From: Bicyclus anynana
Taxonomy: Eukaryota > Arthropoda > Insecta > Lepidoptera > Nymphalidae
Reading direction: 5' to 3'
Length of the DNA: 64,000 nt
Assembly: GCF_947172395.1 (NCBI RefSeq)
Contig: NC_069099.1
Location: 12,963,740-13,027,739, forward strand
The translations under genes and the position numbers were made by a program. The notes beneath the pieces are model-generated. The model was not told the origin of the DNA, ran no database searches, and saw nothing but the letters and a program-made list of their open reading frames with translations. Of this stretch, positions 22,290-33,880 are shown piece after piece. How positions within the stretch are numbered: position 1 is the stretch's first letter; every line of letters begins with the position of its first letter.

Positions 22290-22820
22290 ATGAAGGTTTG
22301 GAGTTGGTCTGATGATGAGGCCGAAACACAGACGATGGAACTCGTCAAGGATTTACAGCAATCACCTTTTGTTTGGGCTTGATTAATTTGTATTGATGAG
22401 TACTTTCCACCTATATAGGTTGTGACTGTATTAAGGGTCTGGTGATGAAGACGAGGGACAGTGAAGAGAACTCCTCGACGGTTCACAGTAGCTACCTTGT
22501 GTTTGGACTTGATAAATTTGTATTGATGAGAACTTTCCACCTAGATGGATTGTGACTGTATTAAGGGTCTGATGATGAAGACGAGGGACAGTGAAGAGAA
22601 CTCCTCTACGGTTCACAGTAGCTACCTTGTATTTGGACTTGATAAATTTGTATTGATGAGAACTTTCCACCTAGATGGATTGCGACTGTATTAAGGGTCT
22701 GGTGATGATGACGAAGCACAGTGAAGAGAACTCCTCGACGGCTCACAGTAGCTACCTTGTGTTTGGACTTGATAATTTTGTATTGATAAGAACTTTCCAC
22801 TTAGATAGGTTGTGACTGTA
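22290..22820. repeat. 130-bp tandem repeat, about four units
   Basis: The marker 'cttgataaatttgtattg' recurs at 22378 (variant), 22508, 22638 and 22768, exactly 130 bp apart. Short open minus-strand frames follow the repeat and are not genes. Two further units lie near 36900-37190. Confidence 0.9.
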
Positions 22821-22868
22821 CACACGCAGTGGGAATGCTAACACTAAAAATAAAAAAATAAAAATTTT

Positions 22869-23176
22869 AATAAAAAAAATTCAACCGACTTCCAACTCAA
22901 AAACTAACTTTAACTAAAAAGCAAAAAATAACATCTTACCTATGTGCTACCTTCTGATCAGTTTGAAGGCGGTGCCAAGTCAGTGTCGTGTTTTAATTAA
23001 AGCTGTTTTTTGGAATAACCACAGAAATTTTGTAGTTTAAACGTATTTAATTAAAACATCACTGGCTTGGTACCGGCTTCAAACTGATCAGAAGGTAGCA
23101 CATAGATAAGATGTTATTTTTTGCTTTTTAGTTAAAGTTAGTTTTTGAGTTGGAAGTCGGTTGAATTTTTTTTATT
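22869..23176. repeat. Long palindrome, 117-bp arms
   Basis: Arms 22869-22985 and 23060-23176 are near-perfect reverse complements with a 74-bp spacer. Each arm contains 'accttctgatcag' and 'ttttttgctttttagtt' or its complement. A single arm appears at 37740-37832. Confidence 0.9.
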
Positions 23177-23399
23177 AAATTTTTTTATAGATAGATGTCG
23201 TGATTTTTCGCAGTACAACCGTACAACACTAATTAATTAATATTTATGTAAAATAACAATTATAATAAAGAGTTTTGTTCGCTTTTCATTGCGTATCTGT
23301 AATGCGGAACTAGATAGTTCTGATATTATAACGAAGCATTGTAATGTATACTATAATAGCTTAACGAGTTGGACTGAGATTTGAAAGGTTCTGTCATGT

Positions 23400-23640
23400 A
23401 ACTGCATCACTGGTCTAATGGTTAGCCATGTGGCTTTCTATCAGGAGATTCTGGATTCAAGTTCTGGGTCGGGCTCTGAAATACTTACTGAGCTTTTCTT
23501 TCTTATAAGAAAGTATAGCGGACGCCCGCGACTTCCTCTGCCCTTAGATTTCCTGAATCCGGCCCTTTAGTAAAATTCCGGCTGTTTGGTTGAGGAATGA
23601 GAAGTGCCAACATATTTTTGTGCTCCGTAATTTTTTTAAA
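23400..23640 (+). mobile_element. SINE-like fragment joined to a Helitron-type end
   Basis: tRNA-like 'ggttagccatgtgg' and 'ggattcaagttctggg' suggest a SINE head. It is followed at 23517 by 'agcggacgcccgcgac', the usual 3' end of another Helitron family in complement. Boundaries are unclear. Confidence 0.35.
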
Positions 23641-23836
23641 TTTCAGATAGGCGAATTAAATTTCTTATAGAATTACAATTCATAAAAAATAGTTTGCATA
23701 TTCTACAATTTAAAGAAAATAGCGATTTTTAAGTATAGAAAGATTTATGAGTATTTTAGTGAATAGCGGATATATTCTTCCGGATTCCCCAAATTTTATC
23801 TTTGTATGTCAAGTGATTTTCTATATTTCGCGCCTA

Positions 23837-24044
23837 TCTATACAAATATTGTAAAGCTGAAGAGTTTGTTTGTTTGTTTGTTTGTTTGATTGAACGCGAT
23901 AATCTCAGGAACGACAGGTCCGATTTGAAAAATTCTTTCAGTGTTAGATAGCCCATTTAGCGAGGAAGGCTACAGGCTATATATAATCCCCATATTCCCA
24001 CGGGAATGGGAACCACGCAGGTAAAACCGCGCGACGTCAGCTAG
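23837..24044 (+). mobile_element. Short non-autonomous Helitron (family 1)
   Basis: TCTATACAAATATTG start, TTTG run, and an end GACGTCAGCTAG at 24033-24044, followed by T. Confidence 0.85.
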
Positions 24045-24244
24045 TCGCTTATATATGTATAGTATTTACGTAGATTATGACTAAAAAATCTCCAATAAGC
24101 TTCATATCCCCTCTTCTATAAGAAGAAAGACCTGGCTCTGTTAAAAACACATTTTTAATCGATGTTTAGTTAACCCTTGTCTACAATCACATTTAATTGT
24201 AAGTGACAACTGTATTTAAGATGATAGACAAGTCTCTTTGAATG

Positions 24245-24744
24245 GGGATGATGACTAGGTTTGAATATATTGATTTTTATGATACATTCGGGTAAATAGG
24301 GTCAATGTTAACTAATTTATACATAAAAAGCAAAGATTGTCTGGATATTTGCAAAATAAATGAGATTATAAAATTTCAAAAACTAATAAATTTTTTTTAT
24401 CGTAATTAGATGAAAATTCATACAGTTTTAGCTTCCTTACATTAAATGTGACATTTTTTAATATATGAACTATAAAGATAAACGCACAAATAACAAAGAT
24501 ATTAGTAATTTTGTTTGAACGCGCATACAAATCTAACGATCATTACATTGCCTATGACGTCATTTTTTCGAGCCATTTTGTATGGGGCGTTTTTCAGGGA
24601 TCCGCGGCAGCGCCGCAAATCTGACCCTTTAAATCCCTGTAGCTCCGAAAGTAATGATCGCAGATACCCTGTTCCTTTTACAAAATTGCTTTACTATTAG
24701 TATACTCTTAATTTATATACAATTTAAAAAACTGTCATCATCCC
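24245..24744 (+). mobile_element. 500-bp MITE-like element, inverted partner of 16779
   Basis: GGGATGATGAC start, GTCATCATCCC end. The full length aligns by eye with the reverse complement of 16779-17273 with scattered substitutions. Confidence 0.7.
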
Positions 24745-25689
24745 TATTAGTGTTCCGTAGACACAACTAACTTATCAAGCGACCTGCTTTGTGTTGCATT
24801 AATAGTGATGTTCTAGCATTACTATTTTGAAAGACACATTTGTTTTGATTGCAATTTTACTGTGGGAGGTCTGTATTTTGAAAGGAACGTTAAATCTGCA
24901 AAAGATTAAACAACATGATAGTGAACAAAGAAAATTTGCTTTTAGAGATATCTGCATTTAAAGTGATGTAAATGTTACACAAAACGCATTTTTGTTTAAC
25001 TAAAAGTCGTGTTGTTTTATCATTAACATCACCAGTATATTTTTTGCATGGCATCAACTTTTTATCCGACTTCAAAAAAAGGAGGAGGTTATCAATTCAT
25101 CGGAATCTTTTTTTTTTGAACCCGCATTAATTAGATAAATATTTTTTTTGTTTCACTCCCTTGTCTACAAATTAAACATAGACAATACAGTAAAAGTGTT
25201 CAAAACAGCCAATAAAAATAAGTGGAATTGAATTCATATCCAGTGTAAACTGTCAGCGTCATGTAATATTGTCAAATCTCAATATCACACAAATTAAAAA
25301 AAAAATCAAATCGTAGACAGAAAAGCATGTTACAGAACAATTCCTTAAATTGCTTTAAAAACTCCATAAAAAGAACGCGACTACGCGTAGGTCACTGACA
25401 ATCTGTCAGGGTGTGAGTTACGAGCATGTTGCCATGATAAAACTTCTTAATTAATGTTGTCACTTAATGAAAACATAACATTTTATATAATTAATTTTAA
25501 AAAAATGCGGATTCCAATTTTTTATTTATTTTAGGTTTTAAGCCCTATAATTGATGTTCTTTTAAGATAAAAATTATTTGGTCTGCTTACTTGACACTCT
25601 GAATAAAGGCCCAGCCTCCATACAGAATTGGGACATGTCCTTTCAACCAAATCCATTCAGTAGTTTAGCGTGAAAAGTAACTAACAAAA
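24745..25689. other. Intergenic
   Basis: AT-rich. A fragment of the composite element's end ('aaaaaaaggaggaggttatc') lies at 25073-25093. Nothing else recognised. Confidence 0.5.
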
Positions 25690-25785
25690 TCACAAATCAT
25701 TTATTTCAAGTAGGCTCAGTTTACAAGCAATTTTGACACATCAGTTGACTATTTGTAAAGATTCTACCAGACAGAACATCCAGAC
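25690..25785 (-). mobile_element. LINE 3' tail fragment ('caagtaggctcag' family)
   Basis: 'aaatcatttatttcaagtag' and 'gctcagtttacaagc', also at 28376; reads as a minus-strand LINE 3' UTR. Family not named with confidence. Confidence 0.5.
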
Positions 25786-27970
25786 ATCCTTACAAACTTT
25801 CGCTATTATTATATTAATGGAATTGTTATGGTGGAATTGTTATGGAATTGTTAAAACCATGCAGTGTGCATTTGCACCACATATCGAAGTGTAGCTACGA
25901 TTTAAATACCAACTGGCAGGACAAATTAAGACGACGCTTATACCCAAAGTACCATCGCGTCCACAAGTCGTCATGCCCGAATAAATTGCTCCAAATCGAT
26001 ACACCTACCATCACAAGAACTGACCCATCGATACGTCGTTAACTCTAACGCGCCGGCATGTTATAGCTTTCATAATTCAACTTATTCGATTTTCCAATTA
26101 GACCTTAAAAGTTAAAACGTACCGCTTTTAATAAAAACCATATAAAAACTGTATCATGGCACACTAGATAACTGTCACATAGCAATACGTACGAATTTAA
26201 TTGTGGCGGCGTCTTTGTGGTGCGTATTCCAAGATGGCGGCGTAGGATCAAAGGCGCCGCGCGTGTGACGCCGCGAAATGTCACCGCGGTCGATCAATTA
26301 ACGGTCTGTACTAACTGATATATTATTATCAGAATTTGAAAGGAGACTAATTCGATTTAATGCAGGTGTACTGTATAGCCTTTAGTGGTGGAATGTTTGA
26401 TACTAATTCCTAAGAAACTATAGTTAAGCATCCACATAATTATATTTAATAATAATCTATATAGTTTTAATCTATATGGCATCTACGTATATATAGTCAC
26501 CATAATACACAGTAGCTCAAGATATTGTATATTGTGGATTTTTGTAGAGATTTGCTATACAAAAATGTAAATCTCTTTCTCGTTTATGTTTATTATTGGG
26601 GGCATTCTATATGTAGGTGCGATATATAACACACCTAGAAAAGGGCAGTTCAGCATTTTGCAACATTTTTCTACTTAAAATTACCTATTGAAAAAAGTAT
26701 GTAGCACTGATTGTCAGTTTGGACCCAGTTCAGGTGGTTAGGCTATTGACAACATAGCGGTCTAGGTACTTAGATTAATAAGCGAAACATCAATAACCAC
26801 TAAAAACTGCTTGTAAGAAATCTTGTTAGGTCAACCGCATCCATTAATATTAATGTTGTATTCATAATCGATACGTAGGTAATATTGCAATTTATTTTAT
26901 TATATTATAATATTATCTTACAAATATAATACGGTACTTAGGTGTAATTTGTAAGCATTTTGCAAGTATTAGGTAGGTATACATTGACCGACAGTTTATT
27001 TTGTATTTGACAGATAATTTTAGGGTCATTTAAATCAAATATCGATAACCAATATGTAAAAGTTTGATGAAATAAAAATAAAGTCACAGTTAATTGGGAG
27101 TGCTATGTTCTTAATAAAAGCTTTTATTATATTTTTACATAGATAGACTGTACGAAGCAATACAGAAGTTAATAATAGTAATCAATATTTGTTACTTGAG
27201 AAAAAAAAATAATCACGTGAGTTTTAGCCGTGTTTCAATTAATATAAATAACACTCATGATAGTTTAAATTCTAAAATATTTTACATAGTAAAAAAAAAT
27301 GTTTTTTGTTCTGCTGAAGGCAGGAAATGCAGATAAATGCAAGCTTTAAAAAATAAATAAAGTTCTTTTAAAATTTTCCTCAAACAATTCCTCGAGCATT
27401 CACTTTACGTAATATATCCAAATGACAACTTATTGTTGTCATACTTTCACATGTCAATTTTAATTAAAGCATTTCATACTTTATTACATAAGATTAAAGT
27501 GCATGCAAATAAAGAAACTCGTACTTATTAACACGTAGGTAGATGAAGAAAGATGTAAATCAAAACAGTCGTACCTATTATTATTACATACATTTAACTG
27601 TCAAAGTACATGTATAGACATGACGTGCAAACGTCAAATCGGAAATGGTTAAGTGGAACGGGGTATACCTGTAATTCGCAGTAACAAAGCTAATTCGTTA
27701 TTGATGGCGCTAGCGATTGCCGCAGTCATGCTCGCGACGACTTATCTTAACCGCTTTAATTACAGATATTATTTACACCTCACGACTTCAGAACTGGTTA
27801 TGGATAGCTCGTAAATGTTAAACTGTTGGTGTAATGTTGACATCAGAGTGGTAAAATGTAGGCTAATATTATGTTGCGAAGGATTATCTTAACTAAGAGA
27901 AACTTTTTAACGTCACAACAATCTTTTATCATTCGTGATTTTGACGAAATCTTTGAAAGTCTGGAGCTAA
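25786..27970. other. Intergenic with CG-rich island
   Basis: Mostly unique AT-rich DNA. It contains the CG-rich patch at 26205-26295, a 27215-27275 fragment shared with 38700-38870 ('ataacactca.gatagtttaa') and a GC-richer conserved-looking patch at 27640-27780 with a CTTATCT GATA-type site. Confidence 0.5.
26205..26295. promoter_or_regulatory. CG-rich island with YY1/Pho-type site
   Basis: A strongly CG-enriched patch in AT-rich flanks. It includes AAGATGGCGGC (about 26232-26242), a full match to the consensus of YY1, whose insect orthologue is Pho. Later come 'ggcgccgcgcg' and 'caccgcggtcg'. A promoter or Polycomb-type element is possible; no exon was found beside it. Confidence 0.3.
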
Positions 27971-28161
27971 TCTATACTAATATTATAAAGCTGAAGAGTT
28001 TGTTTGATTAAATGCGCTATTCTCTGAAACTACTGGTCGGAAACGGAATTGAAAAATTCTTTCAGTGTTAGATACCCCATTTATCGAGTAAGGCTATATA
28101 TTATCCCTGTATTCATACGGGAACGGGAACCACGCGTTTGAAACCGCGCGGCGTCAGCTAG
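27971..28161 (+). mobile_element. Short non-autonomous Helitron (family 1)
   Basis: Starts TCTATACTAATATTATAAAG preceded by A and ends CGGCGTCAGCTAG followed by T, the expected A/T insertion context. Confidence 0.9.
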
Positions 28162-28375
28162 TCTTGAGATGAAATTCTGCGAAGATTTAATTTAAACCTA
28201 GGGACATGGGACATTCTTTTTAAAATCTTGTAAAATAAATAACTAATGATTCCATAGATTATAAAACCGTGTTCAGTCTAATTATATTTACACATACTCG
28301 TAGGTTACATTAGTCTGTGATGGGTACAGGTAGTCAATTTAGAACTTCATTTTGCATTAGGTACTTATCAAATCA

Positions 28376-28545
28376 AAAAAAAAAACAAAAATCATTTATT
28401 TCAAGTAGGCTCAGTTTACAAGCACTTTTGACACGTCAGACCGTTTGTAAAGATTCTACCACCGGTTCGGAAGGCAGGTTCTGCTGAGAAGAAACTGGCA
28501 AGAGACTCAACAGTTGCTCTTTTTAAAAAATCATACAACAGTGTA
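28376..28545 (-). mobile_element. LINE 3' tail fragment
   Basis: An A-rich start (a poly(A)/T-like end on the minus strand), 'caagtaggctcagtttaca', 'ccaccggttcggaaggcag' and 'actggcaagagactcaacag'. This order is typical of a lepidopteran LINE 3' region. No coding sequence remains. Confidence 0.55.
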
Positions 28546-29309
28546 ATTTACAATTGATGACAACATTACAATTTCTTATAGTTTTACTTCCTGTGTGAAG
28601 GTGGACACGTTAAATATAATAATCAGTAATTTCATTACCACTTTCACGTGCTCAGTTGGATAATGAAATTAAGACCCATTAAATTTGGAGACCAACAAAA
28701 CCATCATATATTCGAATTTAAAAAGTTCAAAACTGTTACCACGTTTAGCACGTTTACCTCGTTTGGAAAACCATCCTTTTTATCAAATTAAAATTCTACA
28801 ACATAATAGGGATATAAGTTAAAATACAAACATAGGTTAAATCGCCAGTTGAGCTAAATCTTAAGATTTAGTGTTGCCGAATGTCTTCCTGGACATAGAT
28901 TATAATAATTTCTCTCTGCTTATACTAGCTGATATGGTAGAAAAAATCGTCATGTGTTACAACTGCTGGATGATTTCCTGAACAATATTGAAGCTAAGCT
29001 AATTTCTCTGCCTGCTGTTAAATATTGGCTGATTTAATACGAAGATTAGTGCAGGGGTCGTGTTCTAGTCGAATTCGTGACATGTAAAAGTGTCTTATTC
29101 TGCGGGAGACAGATACGAATGTACACCATTCACAGTCCAGTTATAGGTGCCGCTACAATACATAGTGGTTGGACACCGCACGTAACAGAGCGGCACGGCT
29201 TAATGAGCGCGACTGTCCAATGTTACGCGGGTGAAGACACCGTTTCGTCACTGACTGTACATTATATGGAACAGTGATACACGATGGAAGAATTAGATTG
29301 TTGACTTAC
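28546..29309. other. Intergenic
   Basis: A GC-richer plus-strand open frame of about 50 codons (29122-29277) has no recognised motif and no clear splice partner. Otherwise nothing is supported. Confidence 0.4.
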
Positions 29310-29335
29310 GTGCGCAACTGTACCAGTTCTTTGGA
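29310..29335 (-). other. Candidate 26-nt micro-exon
   Basis: On the minus strand a strong acceptor (CTTTTTCCACAG) and a consensus donor (GTAAGT) bracket only 26 bases. The sites are seen directly; use in a transcript is speculative. Confidence 0.15.
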
Positions 29336-29582
29336 CTGTGGAAAAAGTTTGCATGTGTATTCATTACTAATTAGCGGACGCCCGCGACTGCGTCTGCGAT
29401 AAAATCGGTGTTACCTTTCGTTCTACGAGACGTTTTTGAAGATATATGTAATGGGTATAGTTAGTTATCCCTAAAAGATAGAAATGCCAAGGAAGGAAGT
29501 CTGAATTTCAGGCCAGGTTCATTAAAATTGAATGAATGACATGAAATCTTAATTGATCTGAACGTAAATCATCATCACCATC

Positions 29583-29868
29583 ATCATTAACTACCCATAT
29601 TGGGCTCACTGTTGAGTACGAGTCTCCTTTTAGAATGAGAGGGGTTAATTTAGATCCACCACGCTGGCCCAATGCGGATTGGAAGACTTAACACATGTAG
29701 AGAATTGAGAAAATTCTCTGGCTTGCAGATTTCCTCACGATGTTCTTCCTTCATTGTTTGATGCACGTGATTAACATAACTGAAAAGTTGGAGGTTTTCC
29801 TGGACTGGATTCAAACCTATGCCCTCCGAAACAAAGGCAGAGGTCATATCTACTAAGCTATCAAAGCG
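29583..29868 (-). mobile_element. tRNA-derived SINE, family A (diverged)
   Basis: Minus-strand copy with 'acccatattgggctcactg' at the 3' end and the tRNA-like head near 29810-29868. Confidence 0.75.
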
Positions 29869-30311
29869 TAACTCGTGTTTCTTTTGAGACCTACCTATTA
29901 TAAAGTAACGTTTACACTGCGTTGCCTACGCAAATAGTCGTAAATTACTTTTAATTTCTACTTGTATTGCTAATTTGAAACACAAAAACCAACACTACCT
30001 ATCTAAGATATTTTAGAAACAAAAGACACAGCTCATAACAATGACCCATTGAACAGGTTAGGTATGCACAGAATTAGACGATACAAAACACTGGTAAAAA
30101 CAATGCGGTGTTAGTCGCTTATCCGACTACGAATCTAGTCTAATGTCGAATATTTCGGACGGCTGTTTTAAAGGGAAACTCGACTCGAAATTAGAATTCC
30201 TGAATGTGGGCTAAGGTAGACGAGGAAGCGATTTAATTTTATATTTTGACGATTATTTTCTTTGTTATTAAAAACAAAGCAAAAACATTGTTAGACGTTA
30301 GCGTTTATACC
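29869..30311. other. Intergenic
   Basis: AT-rich; nothing recognised. Confidence 0.5.
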
Positions 30312-30411
30312 TAGTTCGGACTACTTTAGTATTATAGACGAGTGTGAACGATTTTTAGACTGTAAGTCAAAAATTGTTCGTACTCGACTAAAATACTAAA
30401 ATACTGCGACT
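30312..30411. repeat. Foldback element, small copy
   Basis: An imperfect inverted repeat with about 45-bp arms. 'tttagtattatagacgagtg' on the left pairs with 'tactcgactaaaatactaaa' on the right. Same core family as the next element. Confidence 0.6.
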
Positions 30412-30442
30412 ATACCGTGTACTGTGTACTGTAAAGACTTTT

Positions 30443-30667
30443 AAATTTAACTTCTTAGGTTTGCAGGCGTTCTAACCACAGTACAGACATCGCTAATGCC
30501 TAGTTCGTTCGCAACTTTAGTATTTTACTCGAGTATGAACAATTTTTGGATTTACCGCCCAAAAATCGTTCTTACTAGACTATAATACTAAAGTACTGCG
30601 AACGAACTAGGCATTAGCCATGTCTGTTCCGTGGTTATAACGCCTGCATACCTAAGAAGTTAAATTT
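30443..30667. mobile_element. Foldback MITE, 112-bp arms
   Basis: Nearly the whole element is one hairpin centred at about 30555. The arms include 'aaatttaacttcttaggt' and 'cctaagaagttaaattt', and 'atgcctagttcgttcgca' with its complement. No coding sequence. Sits 30 bp from its smaller relative. Confidence 0.85.
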
Positions 30668-30901
30668 TCATGGTGTAAACATCCGTACTTGATCAGCGTA
30701 GCGGATTTTGGCCTAAATTTTCTTATTTTTAGCACAATACTATTAATAGGTATTGTGCAGATGGATGGTGTGGATGATGATATACAAAGAAAAAAGTTTG
30801 ATCTATTTACAAAGTTAAAGGCAGCCTTGTCGCCTTTAAATGAAATCCTCGAAATCGTCGATAGAATTATAAAAAATTAACGGGTTGGTGAATATGATAA
30901 T

Positions 30902-30925
30902 TAGAATAGAATAGAATAGAATAGA
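30902..30925. repeat. TAGAA microsatellite
   Basis: About five copies of a 5-mer directly upstream of a LINE-tail-like 'aaatcatttattt'. Confidence 0.8.
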
Positions 30926-31029
30926 AATCATTTATTTGTTAACACAACACATAACTACATAATAACTTAAAACTAATACATTTACATCGTAATAATAACT
31001 TAAAACTAATACATATATATATAGAAAAT

Positions 31030-31911
31030 ATGTTGTGCCAAAAAAATGGACCTGACTCAGCTAAAATTTGTTGTGAGTACATCAGTACCCACAACGCTGG
31101 TAAGAAAATGTTAAAATGTATTATAAAAGATAGCCCGACAGTTCACCAGGCTCATGAGTTGTTATTAGGATATTTGTTTAATTATAGGAACACCGTACAC
31201 TGCACCACCGGCGAAACACCAGCTCGGCTAATGTTCGGCAGAAATCTTAGATCTCGCTTAGATTTAATTTTACCGTTAAGTAATTCTGAGGTTGATGTAC
31301 ACGCAGTACCCGGAAAAAGGTGTTTTACCGTCGGAGATGTCGTGTGGGTCAGGTGGTACAGTGCACGGAAGGAAGCTTGGCAGTTGGGCACTATAAAAGA
31401 GAAGATAGGAAATAAAATGTATAAAATTTTTATTCATGACCTTGAAAATTGTTGTATTAGGCATGTCGATCAGATTATAAATTATACTGGCAATAAAATT
31501 GCCGACAGCGAGTCTCATCCGTCTTCCACTTCACCATCGGCCCCGGCCTGCCAGCCTAGCGCCGAACCTATAGTAGATCAGTGCACTCAGCCTGAAGTTA
31601 CAGATGCCGTCGACATGGTGGAAGAGAAGATGAATGAAGCTCAAGTATCAATGGTACCTGATGCCGAACGGGTGACAGACGAAGGAGAAAAAGAGGAGTG
31701 GTGTGATTGTGAGGACGGAGAGTGTGAGAGAGGACGCCCTGACACTGCGAGCCTGGGGTCACCGGTACCGCCGGTGACATCGGTGACGTCGCCCCAAGCG
31801 CGGGAGGAGCCTCCTCACTGTGAGCTCGAAGCGAGTGCGCCGGTACCGTCTCCCACACACCCTCGTCCAAAACGCCCCAGAAAGCGAATAGATTATAAGA
31901 AATATTTTTAG
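31030..31911 (+). pseudogene. Ty3/Gypsy retrotransposon integrase, C-terminal part
   Basis: 293 residues from the first ATG, starting after the zinc finger and catalytic core. Residues 45-80 contain YLFNYRNTVHCTTGETPARL and MFGRNLRSRLDL, the classic end of the Gypsy integrase core. Residues 102-149 hold an SH3-like C-terminal domain (GDVVWVRWY, then IRHVDQI). After residue 160 the chain is low-complexity, acidic and Pro/Ser-rich and ends basic (RPKRPRKRIDYKKYF). The integrase would join element DNA to the chromosome. Protease, RT, RNase H and the DDE residues are absent, so this is a 5'-truncated remnant. The putative LTR follows at 31968. The open frame indicates moderate age. Confidence 0.85.
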
Positions 31912-31967
31912 TTTCTAGTAATCGTATTTTTGTTGTCACCAGGTTCCAACAACTAAGTGTGGAGGAA

Positions 31968-32109
31968 TGATGTGTATAATACGTACTCATATTAAAACTA
32001 CATTCACACCGCTGTATTATAATGCGCCTGCGCTGCATCGCATCTATCTTCAGTCATTAAACGGGTAGCTAACGGAACGGTTGTTTCATTTATGTTGAAG
32101 TACACAACA
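31968..32109 (+). repeat. Putative 3' LTR of the Gypsy remnant
   Basis: A purine-rich tract (GTGGAGGAA, 31959-31967) is followed by TGATGTGTATAATACG and about 140 bp ending TACACAACA. The position just after the integrase stop and the polypurine tract support an LTR. No matching 5' LTR exists in the window, so the boundaries are inferred. Confidence 0.45.
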
Positions 32110-32974
32110 CAGACCCTTAGGAGGGAAGAACAGAACACAAAATAATTATATAACTAATAAAATAAAACAAAATACAGTTTAAAAATACAGTAGTGTAATC
32201 TCAGAAGAACAAAAAAAAAATTTAATCACAATAGCTAGCAAACACAAAAGAAAAGAAAAATTTAAAAAAAAGGAAAAAAAAATATATAGAATTTATTGTT
32301 TATTATTAATTAATAATTAATAATTAATAATTCGAATTAGTGAACACCTTGACCTCTCGTATAAAAAGTCAATAGATTCGCGTAGTCGAAATATCTCTGC
32401 TCTCTCTCTCTCTCTCTCAATATACTTCCCTTTTTTGCTGTGAGATATCTCTTTTCACCCATCTAACGAAAATTGCAATTAAAAACCCCCAATTCACTTC
32501 AACATAACGACTGTCAAATCGCCGTCATTTCTATCATTAAACGCAAGTTTTATCGCTTCCGCTTGCACCTTGAGCCGCGTAGTGAAACGCACAAGGTGTT
32601 ATTATGTAAATGATGAGAGCTCGACTTTGGCTGAGTCAATACGCCGGGTAATTGGCGACACGTCCAGTGTGGTGCCGCCTCTAGTGTCTCTGGTAGTACA
32701 CACTTGACCTCTGCTCGTATCACGATTCTAAATAAAAAAAAAACAACACAAGATTCTCACGACGTGACTCTAATAAGTATGCACCTATGTATTTTGTTCG
32801 ATATTCAAATGATCAATCATTTTGTATGTTCTAGAGTTCCGTAATGATTAATAAGGAACCTTAAATAGATTTTAAGACCTTATAAGACACTAAGTTGGTA
32901 GTTTTTAAGAAAATAATGAAGTTGGTTTTGCTCTGCATCATAAATATCTGATCCGAACCCAATGATAATTTTAT
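32110..32974. other. Intergenic with simple repeats
   Basis: A-rich run at 32210-32285, a TAATTAATAAT run at 32303-32332 and a CT microsatellite at 32397-32418. A GC-richer patch at 32560-32700 has no recognised gene. Confidence 0.5.
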
Positions 32975-33105
32975 ACTAATAGATAGGTTACGTGCCTACA
33001 AAAATCACCACAAAAAGTGATCCGAATTTAGCTACAACACTTCCATTATATATTTTTTATATATAATTTTTACACTTCCTGAACACACAACTCGACATTG
33101 TAGAC
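32975..33105 (+). repeat. Interspersed repeat R1, truncated by a SINE
   Basis: Carries 'ggttacgtgcctacaaaa' to 'acacaactcgacattgtag', then runs into the SINE fragment at 33111. Confidence 0.6.
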
Positions 33106-33110
33106 GATCG

Positions 33111-33219
33111 TTCGTTATCAACCCATATTCGGGTCACTGCTGAGCTCGAGTGTCCTCTCAGAATGAGAGGGGTTAGGCCAATAGTCCACCACGCTGGCCC
33201 AATGCGGATTGTCAGACTT
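33111..33219 (-). mobile_element. SINE family A, 3' fragment
   Basis: 'caacccatattcgggtcac' through 'ccaccacgctggcccaat'; the tRNA-like head is missing. Confidence 0.75.
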
Positions 33220-33574
33220 TCAAATGACAATTTATCCAAATTCACTCCATCTATGTAGAGTTTTAAATTGGGATTTTAATATTTACTTTGGTTTAGTCGG
33301 GCGACTAAGAAAATCAAGCGCTCATAAGTAAAAAAAATAAGTGTTATTCATGTATCTTAATATCAAGTGACTCGAAAACATTTGCCGAGTCATTGAAAAG
33401 ATGTCATTAATGTAAATATATACTGAGTCATACAAAAGTTGACATTTCTCGAACATTTATCGATACAGCGGCCATCTCTAGTGGTTGACGTCAGGTCACG
33501 ATTTTACTTCGAAACTGTTTAATCAGCGCTTCGTTGTGACAGTTGTTATGAAGGTTATTTCCTACTAATTTACG

Positions 33575-33732
33575 CTAGTATAGTTGACGCCCGCGGATTT
33601 ACCCGCATAGTTCCCGGTTCCTTGAGAACATGGGGATAAAATATATATGGTACTCACAAATAACGTGACTTTCTAGTGATGCAAGAATTTTCAAAATCGT
33701 TTTAGTAGATCCAGAGACCTCCTACAACCAAC
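33575..33732 (-). mobile_element. Helitron family 2 fragment
   Basis: 'gacgcccgcggatttacccg' followed by 'actcacaaataacgtgac'; the 5' end is lost. Confidence 0.5.
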
Positions 33733-33754
33733 GATATTTTTTACTAGATAGGGT

Positions 33755-33880
33755 ACTAGCACATCAAAACTGAGGCGGACCAATGTGCATAACAATTGTC
33801 TTAATTTAATTTAGTCGCTTATTAAACAACGAAAGTTATTTAAATATATACCTAAATATTTCTCTTTGACGCCTTTTTAT
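33755..33880 (-). repeat. Interspersed repeat R1, distal part, inverted
   Basis: Reverse complement of 35560-35665, sharing 'tagtcgcttattaaacaac' and 'atcaaaactgaggcgga'. Confidence 0.55.

Larger units (their letters stand above)
22015..23176. mobile_element. Composite TIR element with tandem core and palindrome
   Basis: The ends are AACCGACTTCCAA at 22015-22027 and its complement TTGGAAGTCGGTT at 23150-23162. The start 'aaaaaggaggaggtt' and the inner 'gtccagcgat' block are shared with fragments at 25069 and 44800. Inside are four 130-bp tandem units and a 300-bp palindrome. No transposase is present, so it is non-autonomous or a satellite-like derivative. A related copy with a different filling is at 36880-37832. 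Confidence 0.6.

Noticed and set aside
22280..22800. Three similar minus-strand frames of 64-86 codons
   Set aside because: They are the 130-bp tandem units read repeatedly, not a gene family.
25842..26042. 66-codon plus-strand frame
   Set aside because: No motif, no splice or promoter context, and length within chance expectation.
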